From assembly GCF_016907995.1 (NCBI RefSeq), contig NZ_JAFBDA010000002.1:62001-126000 (forward strand): a stretch of 64,000 nt of DNA. Reading direction: 5' to 3'. Below the pieces are notes generated by a model. The model saw only the letters and a program-made list of their open reading frames with translations. It had not been told where the DNA came from and searched no databases. This DNA is from Clostridium sardiniense. Lineage in GTDB: Bacteria > Bacillota > Clostridia > Clostridiales > Clostridiaceae. The position numbers and the translations under genes were made by a program. Below are positions 52,156-60,915 of this stretch, in pieces (the first letter of the stretch is position 1; every line of letters starts with the position of its first letter).

Positions 52156-52839
52156 ATGATAATTTTAAATGAACTAAAACAATGCAAAACATTCCAAAGT
52201 ATATCAGATAAAACTTTAGAGAAGTTATGTTTGATTGGAGAAAAAACAGCTTTTAAAAAAGGGCAACATATATTTAGAGATAAAGACTTTATAGATAGTA
52301 TCTATGTAGTCTACAGTGGAAAAGTATCTTTATACAAATTAAATGAAGCTGCTCATAAGAAAGTTATATTTATCTTAGGGGAAGGGAATATAGTAAATGA
52401 AGTTGTCTTAGAAAAGATGAAAGCATCTATAAGTTGTGAAATGTTTGACGATGGAGAACTCTTTGTCTTTGATAGAAATAAATTTATAAGGATTATGAGT
52501 GAAGATTTTGAACTTACAAAGCAGGTTATAGGAACATTATCTTTAAAGGTAAGAAGATTATATAGACAAATGAAGAATTCTACTCCTTTAAAAATAGAAA
52601 AAAGACTTGCAGCAAAGCTTTGGAAGTTAGCTAAGGATTATGGTGTAGAGGAAGATGGAGAAACAATAATAAATTTAAAAATAAGCATAACATATCTTTC
52701 AGATATGTTTGGAATGCCAAGAGAAACTATCTCAAGAGCACTTAAAATTTTAGAAAAAGAAGGACTTATAAGAAAAGATAAAAGAAAATTTATAGTAAAA
52801 GATAAAGAAAAACTATCAAATTATTTTAAAAGTTTGTGA
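52156..52839 (+). CDS. Crp/Fnr family transcriptional regulator
   Basis: A 227-residue protein with an N-terminal cyclic-nucleotide-binding-type beta-roll (about 10-125) and a C-terminal Crp-type helix-turn-helix (about 145-215, recognition helix in LSDMFGMPRETISRALKIL). It lacks the four-cysteine N-terminus of an Fe-S FNR. The phosphate-binding cassette of cAMP-binding Crp is not evident, so the signal is unknown. It lies directly upstream of the FNT channel and asrABC genes, with a perfect TGTGA-N6-TCACA palindrome at its 3' end, so control of sulfite reduction is likely. The ribosome site is a modest GGTGAT. Confidence 0.9.
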   Translation: MIILNELKQCKTFQSISDKTLEKLCLIGEKTAFKKGQHIFRDKDFIDSIYVVYSGKVSLYKLNEAAHKKVIFILGEGNIVNEVVLEKMKASISCEMFDDGELFVFDRNKFIRIMSEDFELTKQVIGTLSLKVRRLYRQMKNSTPLKIEKRLAAKLWKLAKDYGVEEDGETIINLKISITYLSDMFGMPRETISRALKILEKEGLIRKDKRKFIVKDKEKLSNYFKSL

Positions 52840-52850
52840 TAATTATCACA
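52835..52850 (+). promoter_or_regulatory. Crp/Fnr-type palindromic operator upstream of the FNT-asr genes
   Basis: TGTGATAATTATCACA is a perfect 16-base palindrome with the TGTGA-N6-TCACA layout of Crp-family sites. It overlaps the regulator's stop codon. TATAAT at 52872-52877 would place the site centre at -41.5, the class II activator position, although the resulting leader would be only about 9 bases. Confidence 0.6.
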
Positions 52851-52892
52851 GATGTCAAATTAGAAAGGGAATATAATAAGGGGGAATCAACA

Positions 52893-53666
52893 ATGTATGG
52901 AGAAGATTTTGGTAGGCTAATAGCACTATCTAGAAAAAAAACTAATTTTTTAGAGGATAACAGAAAAGGTTATGTAATAAGTGCTATGCATGCAGGTCTT
53001 TTTGTGGGATTTGGAATAATGCTCGCTTACACTGTAGGTGGAACATTAAATGAGGCTGGATCAGAATTTACTAAAATAGTTATGGGACTATCATTTTCAG
53101 TTGCATTATCATTAGTTATATTTGCAGGAGCAGAGCTCTTTACAAGTAACAGCTTAGTTATGGCTTCAGGGTATTTAGGAGAAGAAGTTAAAGTCAAGGA
53201 TGTAGTTAAAATATGGAGTGTAAGTTATATAGGAAACTTCATAGGATCGATTTTAGCAGCTTTTCTTTATTATGCTTCTGGATTGTGGAGAGGTACTGCA
53301 GGTAATTATATGGCAAATTATGCTATGAATAAAATTAATGTTTTACCTAATGAATTATTTATTAGAGGTATATTGTGTAATATACTTGTGTGTTTAGCAG
53401 TTTGGTGTGCTTACAAAATGAAAGATGAAACCGCTAAAATATTAATGATGACACTTTGTGTATATGTATTCTTTGCAATTGGCTTTGAACATAGTGTAGC
53501 AAATATGACATTATTAGTTATAGGTTATCTACTTCCTCATGGAACAGTTACTCTAGGTGGAATTTTGTACAACCTATTGTTTGTTACATTAGGTAATATT
53601 GTAGGAGGAGTATTGTTTGTTGCTATCCCATATTATATGATTTCAAGAAATAAAAAAGCTCATTAG
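52893..53666 (+). CDS. FNT family channel, probable hydrosulfide (HS-) channel
   Basis: A 257-residue membrane protein of the formate/nitrite transporter family with six membrane segments and the repeated loop/glycine motifs (AGAELFTSNSL near residue 75 and GFEHSVANMTLL near 195). In C. difficile the FNT protein encoded beside asrABC was characterised as a hydrosulfide channel. The same neighbourhood here supports HS- export, though formate or nitrite cannot be excluded by sequence alone. I set the start at 52893, 8 bases after GGGGG; the longer frame from 52836 overlaps the regulator gene and the palindrome. Confidence 0.88.
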   Translation: MYGEDFGRLIALSRKKTNFLEDNRKGYVISAMHAGLFVGFGIMLAYTVGGTLNEAGSEFTKIVMGLSFSVALSLVIFAGAELFTSNSLVMASGYLGEEVKVKDVVKIWSVSYIGNFIGSILAAFLYYASGLWRGTAGNYMANYAMNKINVLPNELFIRGILCNILVCLAVWCAYKMKDETAKILMMTLCVYVFFAIGFEHSVANMTLLVIGYLLPHGTVTLGGILYNLLFVTLGNIVGGVLFVAIPYYMISRNKKAH

Positions 53667-53679
53667 GAAGGAGTTTATT

Positions 53680-54699
53680 ATGGGATTTAAAATTAGAACT
53701 AAAGATTTAAACAGTGTGTTTGAAAAAATGTCAGGTAGCTATAAAATAGTAGCGCCAACAGTTGTAGAAGGTGCTGGAAGATGCTCAGAAACAGATATAG
53801 TAAGATATGATGAAGTTAAAAGAGTAGAGGATATAGAATTTAATAGAAAGTCAGACTACTCATATAAGGAAGCATTACTTCCTATAACTCAAACTATATT
53901 ATTCTTTACACAAGATGAATATAAAGAGCCAGTAGTTAATGAAAAGCCTCAAATAATATTTGTAAGAAGCTGTGATTTACATGGTGTAAAGAGAGTAGAT
54001 GATATATATCTAAGAAATGGATTTGTGGATCCATACTACAAAAAACTAAGAGAGGGCGTTAAGTTCGTTCTTATAGGATGTGAAAAAAGTTTTGATAACT
54101 GCTATTGTGTGGATATGGAAACTAATAAATCAGATAATTATGATGCGTATTTAAAGGTTTCTGATGGATATGCGTATTTAGATATAAAGGATGATGAATT
54201 AAAGGAATACTTTAATGAAACTCCTAAAATGGAAATGGAAGTTAATCCAGATTTCGTAACAGAAAATAAAATAAAGGTTAATATACCAGAAAACTTAACA
54301 TTAGATGTTATGGATTCAAAAATGTGGGACGAATACTCAGAAAGATGTATAGCTTGTGGAAGATGTAACTTTGTTTGCCCTACATGTACTTGTAATACAA
54401 TGCAAGATATCTACTACAGTGATAATGAGAATGTAGGAGAAAGAAGAAGAGTTTGGGCTTCATGCCAAGTACCAGGATACACAACAATGGCTGGTGGTCA
54501 TGAATTTAGAAAAGCTAATGGTCAAAAGATGAGATTTAAGATCATGCATAAAGTTTATGACTATAAAAAGAGATGGGGATATCACATGTGTGTTGGATGT
54601 GGAAGATGTGATGATATATGCCCAGAATACATTAGTGTACCAGGATGTATAAACAAACTACAAGATGCAATGGATGAGGTGAATTCAAATGACAAATAA
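53680..54699 (+). CDS. asrA: Anaerobic sulfite reductase subunit A
   Basis: A 339-residue iron-sulfur protein. Two ferredoxin-type [4Fe-4S] motifs lie in the C-terminal half: CIACGRCNFVCPTCTC (about 223-238) and CVGCGRCDDICP (about 305-316). AsrA passes electrons between the flavin subunit AsrB and the catalytic subunit AsrC in dissimilatory reduction of sulfite to sulfide. Its stop overlaps the asrB start by 11 bases. The ATG follows AGGAAGGAG. Confidence 0.95.
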   Translation: MGFKIRTKDLNSVFEKMSGSYKIVAPTVVEGAGRCSETDIVRYDEVKRVEDIEFNRKSDYSYKEALLPITQTILFFTQDEYKEPVVNEKPQIIFVRSCDLHGVKRVDDIYLRNGFVDPYYKKLREGVKFVLIGCEKSFDNCYCVDMETNKSDNYDAYLKVSDGYAYLDIKDDELKEYFNETPKMEMEVNPDFVTENKIKVNIPENLTLDVMDSKMWDEYSERCIACGRCNFVCPTCTCNTMQDIYYSDNENVGERRRVWASCQVPGYTTMAGGHEFRKANGQKMRFKIMHKVYDYKKRWGYHMCVGCGRCDDICPEYISVPGCINKLQDAMDEVNSNDK

Positions 54700-55483
54700 T
54701 GATTATATACCATTTCCTTCAAAAATATTAGAAGTAATTGAACATACAGATATAGAATATACATTTAGAATGGAATTTGAAGGTGAAGTAAAACCAGGAC
54801 AATTCTTTGAAGTATCAATACCAAGATATGGGGAAGCACCAATTTCAGTAAGTGGTATTGGAGAAAACTTTGTTGACTTAACTATAAGAAGAGTTGGTAA
54901 AGTTACTAATGAAATATTTAAAAACTATGTTGGAGATAAATTATTTATGAGAGGACCATATGGAAATGGTTTTGACGTAGATATTTATAAAAATAAAGAG
55001 TTAATAGTAGTAGCTGGAGGAACAGGACTTTCACCAGTAAGAGGAGTAGTTGATTACTTTGCTACTAATACTAATGAAACTAAGGGGTTAACTTTAATCA
55101 CAGGATTCAAGAGCCCTAAAGATATGCTATTTAAAGAAGATTTAAAGAGATGGAATGACAAGATGAATTTAATAGTTACTGTTGATTCAGCTGAAGAAGG
55201 ATATACTGGACATACTGGACTTGTAACTAAGTTTATTCCAGAACTTGATATAAAGGATAAGGAAAATGTTCAAATTATAGTTGTAGGACCACCTATGATG
55301 ATGAAGTTTACTGTTATGGAATTCCTAAAGCTTGGAATCAAAGAAGAAAACATATGGATTTCACAAGAGAGAAAAATGTGTTGTGGATTAGGTAAATGTG
55401 GACATTGTAAGATAGATGATACTTACATATGTTTAGATGGACCAGTTTTCAATTATACAAAAGGTAAACTTTTAAGAGATTAG
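54689..55483 (+). CDS. asrB: Anaerobic sulfite reductase subunit B
   Basis: A 264-residue flavoprotein of the ferredoxin-NADP reductase fold. The FAD-binding region includes RMEFEGEVKPGQFFEVSIP, the NAD(P)-binding GGTGLSPVRG is at about 110-119, and a C-terminal [2Fe-2S] motif has CCGLGKCGHC and a further cysteine in YICLDGP, as in dihydroorotate dehydrogenase electron-transfer subunits. It takes electrons from NADH for the Asr complex. A GAGGTG site precedes the start inside asrA. Confidence 0.95.
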   Translation: MTNNDYIPFPSKILEVIEHTDIEYTFRMEFEGEVKPGQFFEVSIPRYGEAPISVSGIGENFVDLTIRRVGKVTNEIFKNYVGDKLFMRGPYGNGFDVDIYKNKELIVVAGGTGLSPVRGVVDYFATNTNETKGLTLITGFKSPKDMLFKEDLKRWNDKMNLIVTVDSAEEGYTGHTGLVTKFIPELDIKDKENVQIIVVGPPMMMKFTVMEFLKLGIKEENIWISQERKMCCGLGKCGHCKIDDTYICLDGPVFNYTKGKLLRD

Positions 55484-55498
55484 GAGGGAGAAAGACTT

Positions 55499-56470
55499 AT
55501 GGATATAAATACAAAGAAGCTTAAAAAGAATGCATTTAGAGTAACTAAAAAAAGAGGATATACTGCTTCAAGAGTTAGAGTTCCAGGTGGACATCTAGAT
55601 GCAAAATATTTAGGTATGATTCAAGAAATCGCAGACAAGTACGGAAATGGAACAGTTCATATAACAACTAGACAAGGATTTGAAATTCCAGATATAAAAA
55701 TGGAAAATATCCCAGAAGTTAATGAAATGTTACAACCTATAATCGAAGGATTAGAAATAAATCAAGAAGTTCCAGGCGGTGGATATACAGCAGCAGGAAC
55801 AAGAAATGTATCAGCTTGTATTGGTAATAATGTTTGTCCATTTGCAAACTATAATACAGCAAACTTTGCTAAAAGAATAGAAGATGCAATTTTCCCAAAT
55901 GATCTTCACTTTAAGGTTGCTCTTACAGGATGTCCAAATGATTGTATAAAGGCAAGAATGCATGACTTTGGAATAATAGGTATGACAGAGCCACAATATG
56001 ATTACTATAGATGTATAAGTTGCCAAGCCTGTGTTAAAGCTTGCAAGAAGAAAGCAACAGGTGCATTAACTTTTGAAAATTATAAAGTAAAAAGAGATGC
56101 TAGCAAGTGTATAGGTTGTGGAGAATGTGTAATGGCATGTCCTACAAGATCTTGGACAAGAAGTAAGAAAAAATATTATAGACTTTCTATTATGGGTAGA
56201 ACTGGTAAGAAAAATCCAAGACTTGGAGAAGATTTCTTAATATGGGTTGATGAAGATAGTATAGTTAAAATCATAGAAAACACTTATAAGTATGTTACTG
56301 AATACATCGATAAAGATGCACCAGGTGGAAAAGAACACATTGGATATATTATAGATAGAACAGGATTTATGGAATGGAAGAAGTGGGCTTTAGAGGGAGT
56401 AAATCTTTCAGAGGATGTTATATTAAAAAATAATGTTTACTGGAATGGTATTAAATATCCAAACACTTAA
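55499..56470 (+). CDS. asrC: Anaerobic sulfite reductase subunit C (sirohaem subunit)
   Basis: A 323-residue sulfite reductase. The sirohaem-[4Fe-4S] ligands are in ACIGNNVCPFA (about 102-112) and TGCPNDCIKA (about 143-152). An inserted ferredoxin domain carries CISCQACVKAC and CIGCGECVMACP (about 178-220). Substrate-binding basic residues lie in RVRVPGGHL and TTRQGFE in the N-terminal part. It catalyses six-electron reduction of sulfite to sulfide and depends on sirohaem supplied by the hem operon just downstream. GGAGGGAG precedes the ATG. It is the last gene of the asr unit. Confidence 0.96.
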   Translation: MDINTKKLKKNAFRVTKKRGYTASRVRVPGGHLDAKYLGMIQEIADKYGNGTVHITTRQGFEIPDIKMENIPEVNEMLQPIIEGLEINQEVPGGGYTAAGTRNVSACIGNNVCPFANYNTANFAKRIEDAIFPNDLHFKVALTGCPNDCIKARMHDFGIIGMTEPQYDYYRCISCQACVKACKKKATGALTFENYKVKRDASKCIGCGECVMACPTRSWTRSKKKYYRLSIMGRTGKKNPRLGEDFLIWVDEDSIVKIIENTYKYVTEYIDKDAPGGKEHIGYIIDRTGFMEWKKWALEGVNLSEDVILKNNVYWNGIKYPNT

Positions 56471-56534
56471 AAAGTATTAATTTTAAATTTCGTATAACTA
56501 ATAACTTATATAAAATATAATATAATATTATTTG

Positions 56535-56594
56535 AATATCACTAGAGTCTGATTTACAATTAAATTTGAAAGTCTGTATCTAGTGATATTTTTA
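56535..56594 (+). terminator. Terminator between asrC and hemA
   Basis: A 12-bp perfect stem AATATCACTAGA with TCTAGTGATATT, 32-base loop and T-rich tail. Confidence 0.7.
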
Positions 56595-56632
56595 TTATAT
56601 AAAAATGAATAGAAGATAATCGTAAATAGTTG

Positions 56633-56659
56633 TATAATAAAGAGTAAATGGTCGTTTAC
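56633..56659 (+). promoter_or_regulatory. hemA promoter -10 and operator-like motif
   Basis: TATAAT (56633-56638) is followed after seven bases by AAATGGTCGTTTAC (56646-56659). With the preceding GT this forms GTAAA-N6-TTTAC, an inverted repeat with Crp-family spacing. It matches the motif at 52132-52145 in 13 of 14 bases. Confidence 0.55.
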
Positions 56660-56710
56660 ATAATTAAAGTTTTACGATAATTTTACATAATATTTTAATG
56701 GAGTGAGAAG

Positions 56711-57910
56711 ATGATAGCAGTTTTAGGAATACAAAAGAATATTCCATTGCAAATACGAGAAAAATTTTCTATAAAGCCTAAGCTGAGAGAAAAAGCTATG
56801 AATGATTTAAAGGAAAGCTTAGATGAAGTTGTTATTTTAAGCACTTGTAATAGAACAGAAATTTACTTTAATCATTCTTTAGAAGAACATGAAGTATTAA
56901 AAATTATTTTTAATTCTTTAGGATGGGATGAAGAATTAAGAGAGTACATATTTTATATAACAGGTGATAGTGCTGCAAAACATTTATTTAAAGTTATATG
57001 TGGTTTTCATTCAAAGATTTTAGGTGAAGATCAAATTTTAGGTCAAGTAAAAGATGCATATATGGAAGCATTAGAAGCTGGTTCAGTTAATTTAGAGCTT
57101 CAAAGGTTATTTCAAGAAGGTATAACTTGTGGTAAGAAGTTTAGAAATGAAGCAAAACTTTATGAAATACCAGTATCATCTGCATCAATAGCAGTAAATA
57201 AAGGAATTAGTAGTGAATGTAAAAGCTTTATGGTACTTGGGCATGGAGAAGTTGGAAAGCTTGTTGTTAAACATTTATTGTCCCATAATATAGAGGATAT
57301 TATTATTGCTGTAAGGAATAAGAGCTCACTAGATTATAGTGAAAATGAAAATATCAAAATAATTGGTTTTGATGAAAGAGCTGAATATATAAATAAAGTT
57401 GACTCAATAATATCATGTACATCAGCTCCACATACTGTAATTTCAAAGAAGGAAATTGAAGAAGAAGGAGAAGAGTTATTAATATTTGATTTGGCACTCC
57501 CAAGAGATGTAAGTGAAGATGTTAATGAATTAGATAGAGTTACTGTTTATAATATAGATGAAATTAGTAAAGTAGATGATGAGAATAAAGATTTACGAAA
57601 AGACAGAATGAACGAATTTTATTATTTAATAGATGAGTATTTAGATGCTTATAATAAGTGGAGAAGTCTTAGAGAAGTAGCACCGTACATAAAAGATTTT
57701 AAAAAGCATGGAGAAGAAATATATATTAAAAGATATACTACCTTTAAGAATAAAGAAGGTAGAGAAGATAAGTTAGTAAAAATGCTTATGAAAAGTACTT
57801 CGGACGCTTATGTAAATAGAGCTATAGAGACTCTAAAAGAAGAAACCATAAGAGGATGTGGTGAGGAATGCATGAGAATCCTAAAGAAGATATTTATAGA
57901 GAAAATTTAG
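56711..57910 (+). CDS. hemA: Glutamyl-tRNA reductase
   Basis: A 399-residue enzyme that reduces glutamyl-tRNA to glutamate-1-semialdehyde with NADPH, the first committed step of tetrapyrrole synthesis by the C5 route. The catalytic cysteine is in STCNRTEIY (about 43-51). GEDQILGQVKDAY (about 105-117) and the NADPH-binding LGHGEVGKLV (about 176-185) are standard. The C-terminal dimerisation helix is slightly short for the family. It is the first gene of the sirohaem operon and overlaps the next gene. GGAGTGAG precedes the ATG. Confidence 0.95.
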   Translation: MIAVLGIQKNIPLQIREKFSIKPKLREKAMNDLKESLDEVVILSTCNRTEIYFNHSLEEHEVLKIIFNSLGWDEELREYIFYITGDSAAKHLFKVICGFHSKILGEDQILGQVKDAYMEALEAGSVNLELQRLFQEGITCGKKFRNEAKLYEIPVSSASIAVNKGISSECKSFMVLGHGEVGKLVVKHLLSHNIEDIIIAVRNKSSLDYSENENIKIIGFDERAEYINKVDSIISCTSAPHTVISKKEIEEEGEELLIFDLALPRDVSEDVNELDRVTVYNIDEISKVDDENKDLRKDRMNEFYYLIDEYLDAYNKWRSLREVAPYIKDFKKHGEEIYIKRYTTFKNKEGREDKLVKMLMKSTSDAYVNRAIETLKEETIRGCGEECMRILKKIFIEKI

Positions 57911-58539
57911 AATATATTATGTTATCTCTTTTTTCAAATAAAATAAATGTTTTAATAATTGGAGCTGGAAGAGCCGCACTTATTAAAGCTAAAACATTTT
58001 TATCAAATGGATGTAATATTAAAATTGTGGCTAAAGATATAAATGAAGAGTTTTATAAGCTAAGTTGTGAAAAAATTAGCATAATAAAAAGTGAATATGA
58101 TGAAAAGTTCTTAAAGGGTAATCATATAGTTATAATTGCAATTGACGATGATAGTATAATAAAAAGTATAATAAAGAGTTGTGAAGCTTTAGATAAAATA
58201 TATATAGACTGTAAGAATCCTAAAGGTGGTATAGGTGTTGTTCCAATGAATATGAGAAGTAAGGAAGTATTTTTAGGAGTTAATACTTTAAGAGGAAATC
58301 CAAAGGCATCAAGGATGATGGGAGATTATATATTAGATGAGGTTAAAGAATTTGACGATTTTATAAGGATAACATCTATTATAAGAAATAATATAAAATC
58401 TATTAAAAATAAAAAAGATGAGATATTAGATTTTATAATAAGTGATGATTTCAAATATATTATAAGTAAGGGAAAAGAAGAGCTTACCTTAAAGCTTTTT
58501 TATGAAGAAGAATTAGTTAATAAATTATTTAAGAATTAG
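57868..58539 (+). CDS. Precorrin-2 dehydrogenase / SirC-like protein
   Basis: A 223-residue protein with an N-terminal NAD-binding Rossmann fold (VLIIGAGRAALIKAKTFL, about 28-45) of the bifunctional dehydrogenase/ferrochelatase family (SirC, Met8, CysG N-terminus). It oxidises precorrin-2 to sirohydrochlorin with NAD. The middle glycine-rich stretch NPKGGIGVVP and RGNPKASRMM match the dimerisation part. Position between hemA and hemC supports the role. The start is uncertain: ATG at 57868 overlaps hemA by 43 bases, while ATG at 57919 fits the usual family N-terminus but has no good ribosome site. The dedicated chelatase is probably the CbiK encoded at the operon's end. Confidence 0.85.
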   Translation: MHENPKEDIYRENLEYIMLSLFSNKINVLIIGAGRAALIKAKTFLSNGCNIKIVAKDINEEFYKLSCEKISIIKSEYDEKFLKGNHIVIIAIDDDSIIKSIIKSCEALDKIYIDCKNPKGGIGVVPMNMRSKEVFLGVNTLRGNPKASRMMGDYILDEVKEFDDFIRITSIIRNNIKSIKNKKDEILDFIISDDFKYIISKGKEELTLKLFYEEELVNKLFKN

Positions 58540-58552
58540 GTAGGGTGAAGTA

Positions 58553-59422
58553 ATGAAATTTATTGTAGCGACAAGAAAATCTAAATTAGCTCAAGTTCAA
58601 GCTGAAAAGGTTATGGAGTTATTAAAAGGAAGAAATGTTGATTCAGAAAAGCTTCTAGTTGTAACAGAGGGGGATAGAAGACTTGATATAACTTTAAATA
58701 AAATAGGTGGTAAAGGCTTATTTGTTAAAGAAATTGAACAAAAGATGCTTGAAGGAAAAGCTGATCTTGCTGTACATAGTATGAAGGATGTTCCACATGA
58801 ACTTTTAGATGAATTTGAGCTTGTTTGTATGCCAGAGAGAGAAGATATAAGAGATGCTTTTATATCAAGAAATAATATCTCATTTAATGATTTAAGAGAA
58901 GGTGCTGTAATTGGAACTAGTAGTATGAGAAGAGCTGAAATGCTTAAAGAAATTAGAAGTGATTTAAAGATAGTTCCAATTAGAGGAAATGTTCAAACAA
59001 GACTTAAAAAGATGGAAGAAGAAAATATGGATGGGATAATTCTAGCAGCTGCAGGTCTTAAAAGATTAGGCATGGAAGACATAATTACAGATTATTTTGA
59101 TCCTAAAGTATTTCTTCCAGCAGTAGGTCAAGGAGCATTAGGAATAGAATGTCTTAAATCCTTTGAGCACAAAAATATCTTAAAATCAATGGATAATGAG
59201 AAAGTAAGAATAGAAGTTTCAGGAGAAAGAAGCTTTATGAGAGCATTAGGTGGAGATTGCCATAGTATGATTGGAGTTTATTCTGAAATAAATGGTGATG
59301 AGATATATATGATTGGAACATATATGGTAGATGGAAAAATAGTTAGAAAAGATATAACTGGAAATAAATATGATAGTGAAATATTAGGGAAAAAACTAGC
59401 AGATAAAATATTAGGTAAGTAG
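58553..59422 (+). CDS. hemC: Hydroxymethylbilane synthase (porphobilinogen deaminase)
   Basis: A 289-residue enzyme that joins four porphobilinogens into hydroxymethylbilane. [12 protein letters not shown] (about 7-18), HSMKDVPHE (about 75-83), [11 protein letters not shown] (about 122-132), RGNVQTRL (about 144-151) and the dipyrromethane-cofactor cysteine in GGDCHS (near 235) are all intact. The sequence is slightly shorter than the usual 300-310 residues. It is in the middle of the sirohaem operon, 13 bases after the SirC-like gene. Confidence 0.96.
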   Translation: MKFIVATRKSKLAQVQAEKVMELLKGRNVDSEKLLVVTEGDRRLDITLNKIGGKGLFVKEIEQKMLEGKADLAVHSMKDVPHELLDEFELVCMPEREDIRDAFISRNNISFNDLREGAVIGTSSMRRAEMLKEIRSDLKIVPIRGNVQTRLKKMEEENMDGIILAAAGLKRLGMEDIITDYFDPKVFLPAVGQGALGIECLKSFEHKNILKSMDNEKVRIEVSGERSFMRALGGDCHSMIGVYSEINGDEIYMIGTYMVDGKIVRKDITGNKYDSEILGKKLADKILGK

Positions 59423-59439
59423 TAATTTGGAGGTATAAA

Positions 59440-60909
59440 ATGAGTAAAGCATATATTATTGGAACAGGACCTGGGGATGAAGAACTTTTAACCCTTAAAG
59501 CTAAGAGAGTGCTTGGAGAGTGTACAGCAGTTCTTTATGATAGATTAGTATCAAACAATATATTAAATTATTTAAATGATGAGTGTGAAATATATTATTG
59601 TGGAAAAGAACCAGGTGCGCACTATAAGACTCAAGAAGAAATAAATGATATGATTGTAGCATTAGCTAAAAAGGGGCATATAGTTGGAAGAGTAAAGGGC
59701 GGAGACCCATATGTATTTGGTAGAGGTGGCGAAGAAGTATTAGCACTTCAAGAAGATGGAATAGAATTTGAAGTAATACCAGGAGTAACGTCTCCAATTG
59801 CAGTTTTAAACTATGCAGGTATCCCAATTACTCATAGGGGTTTAGCTCAAAGCTTCCATATAGTTACTGGTATGTCAGCTAGAAGTTTAAATGTAAACTT
59901 TGAAGCCTTAGCTAAAGAAAATGGAACACTAGTATTTATGATGGGGCTTTCAAATATTGATTACATTGTAAGTGAGCTTATAAAGTATGGAAAAGATAAT
60001 ACTACAAAGGCCGCTGTTGTAATGAGAGGAACATCATCAAAGCAAAGAAAAGTTATAGGAACATTACAAGATATCTCAAAAAAGGCGGAAGAGGCTAAAC
60101 TTAAGTCACCATGTATAATAGTAATAGGAGAAGTCGTTTCATTAGAAAATGAATTATCATGGTATGAAAATAAACCTCTATTTGGTAAAAATATATGTGT
60201 TACTCGTTCAAAAAGTCAAGCTAAAGGGTTAAAAGTTAAGCTTAAAAATTTAGGTGCTGAAGTTACAGAAATAAATTCAATAGTTATAGAAGATACTAGT
60301 AATAATTTAGATGAATACAAAGATGATATTAGTACATATGATCATATTTTATTAACTTCAGTAAATGGAGTAAAGATATTCTTTGATTACTTAATTAAAG
60401 AAAAGATTGATATAAGAACAATAAAAGCAAAATTCTCAGTGGTTGGAAAAGCAACAAAGAAAGCTTTGGAAGAAAAAGGAATAATCCCTTTTAAAGTATC
60501 AAGAGAATTTGTAGGGGAAGGTCTTTTAAATGTAATTACTCCTTATGTAAATAAAGGAGATAAAATACTTATACCTGCATCAGCAAAAAGCAGAACTCTT
60601 CTTAAAGATGAACTTGAAAATCTTGGAGCTGATGTTACAAAAGTAGATATATATAATGTATTAAAAGGTGAACTTAAAAATGAAAAGGCTTTTGAAGAAG
60701 TAGATGCAATACTATTTACATCTCCATCAACTTTTGAAAATATGAAAGAGATGGTTGGTCTTGATAGAATAAAAGAAAAGATATGCATTGCAATAGGTCC
60801 AATAACTAATAAAGCTATAAAAGAAGATGGAATTGATGCTTTAGTTTGCAAGGAACATTCAGAGGATGGATTCTTAAAAGAGATAGAGGAAATGTTAAAG
60901 GAAGTGTAG
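59440..60909 (+). CDS. Fused uroporphyrinogen-III C-methyltransferase / uroporphyrinogen-III synthase
   Basis: A 489-residue two-domain protein. Residues 1 to about 245 are a CobA/SUMT methyltransferase with GTGPGDEELLTLKA (7-20), VKGGDPYVFGRGGEE (about 86-100) and HRGLAQSFHIVTG (about 125-137); it methylates uroporphyrinogen III twice with SAM to precorrin-2. Residues about 248-489 are HemD, which closes hydroxymethylbilane to uroporphyrinogen III (ICVTRSKSQAKGLKVKL, PASAKSRTLLKDEL, FTSPSTFENM). This CobA-HemD fusion is common in clostridia. It joins two consecutive steps and commits flux to sirohaem and corrinoids. Confidence 0.95.
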   Translation: MSKAYIIGTGPGDEELLTLKAKRVLGECTAVLYDRLVSNNILNYLNDECEIYYCGKEPGAHYKTQEEINDMIVALAKKGHIVGRVKGGDPYVFGRGGEEVLALQEDGIEFEVIPGVTSPIAVLNYAGIPITHRGLAQSFHIVTGMSARSLNVNFEALAKENGTLVFMMGLSNIDYIVSELIKYGKDNTTKAAVVMRGTSSKQRKVIGTLQDISKKAEEAKLKSPCIIVIGEVVSLENELSWYENKPLFGKNICVTRSKSQAKGLKVKLKNLGAEVTEINSIVIEDTSNNLDEYKDDISTYDHILLTSVNGVKIFFDYLIKEKIDIRTIKAKFSVVGKATKKALEEKGIIPFKVSREFVGEGLLNVITPYVNKGDKILIPASAKSRTLLKDELENLGADVTKVDIYNVLKGELKNEKAFEEVDAILFTSPSTFENMKEMVGLDRIKEKICIAIGPITNKAIKEDGIDALVCKEHSEDGFLKEIEEMLKEV

Positions 60910-60915
60910 TAAACA

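Noticed and set aside
52836..52892. Longer N-terminus for the FNT channel
   Set aside because: It would start in the regulator's last codons and encode the Crp-type palindrome; ATG 52893 has a good ribosome site and matches the family N-terminus.
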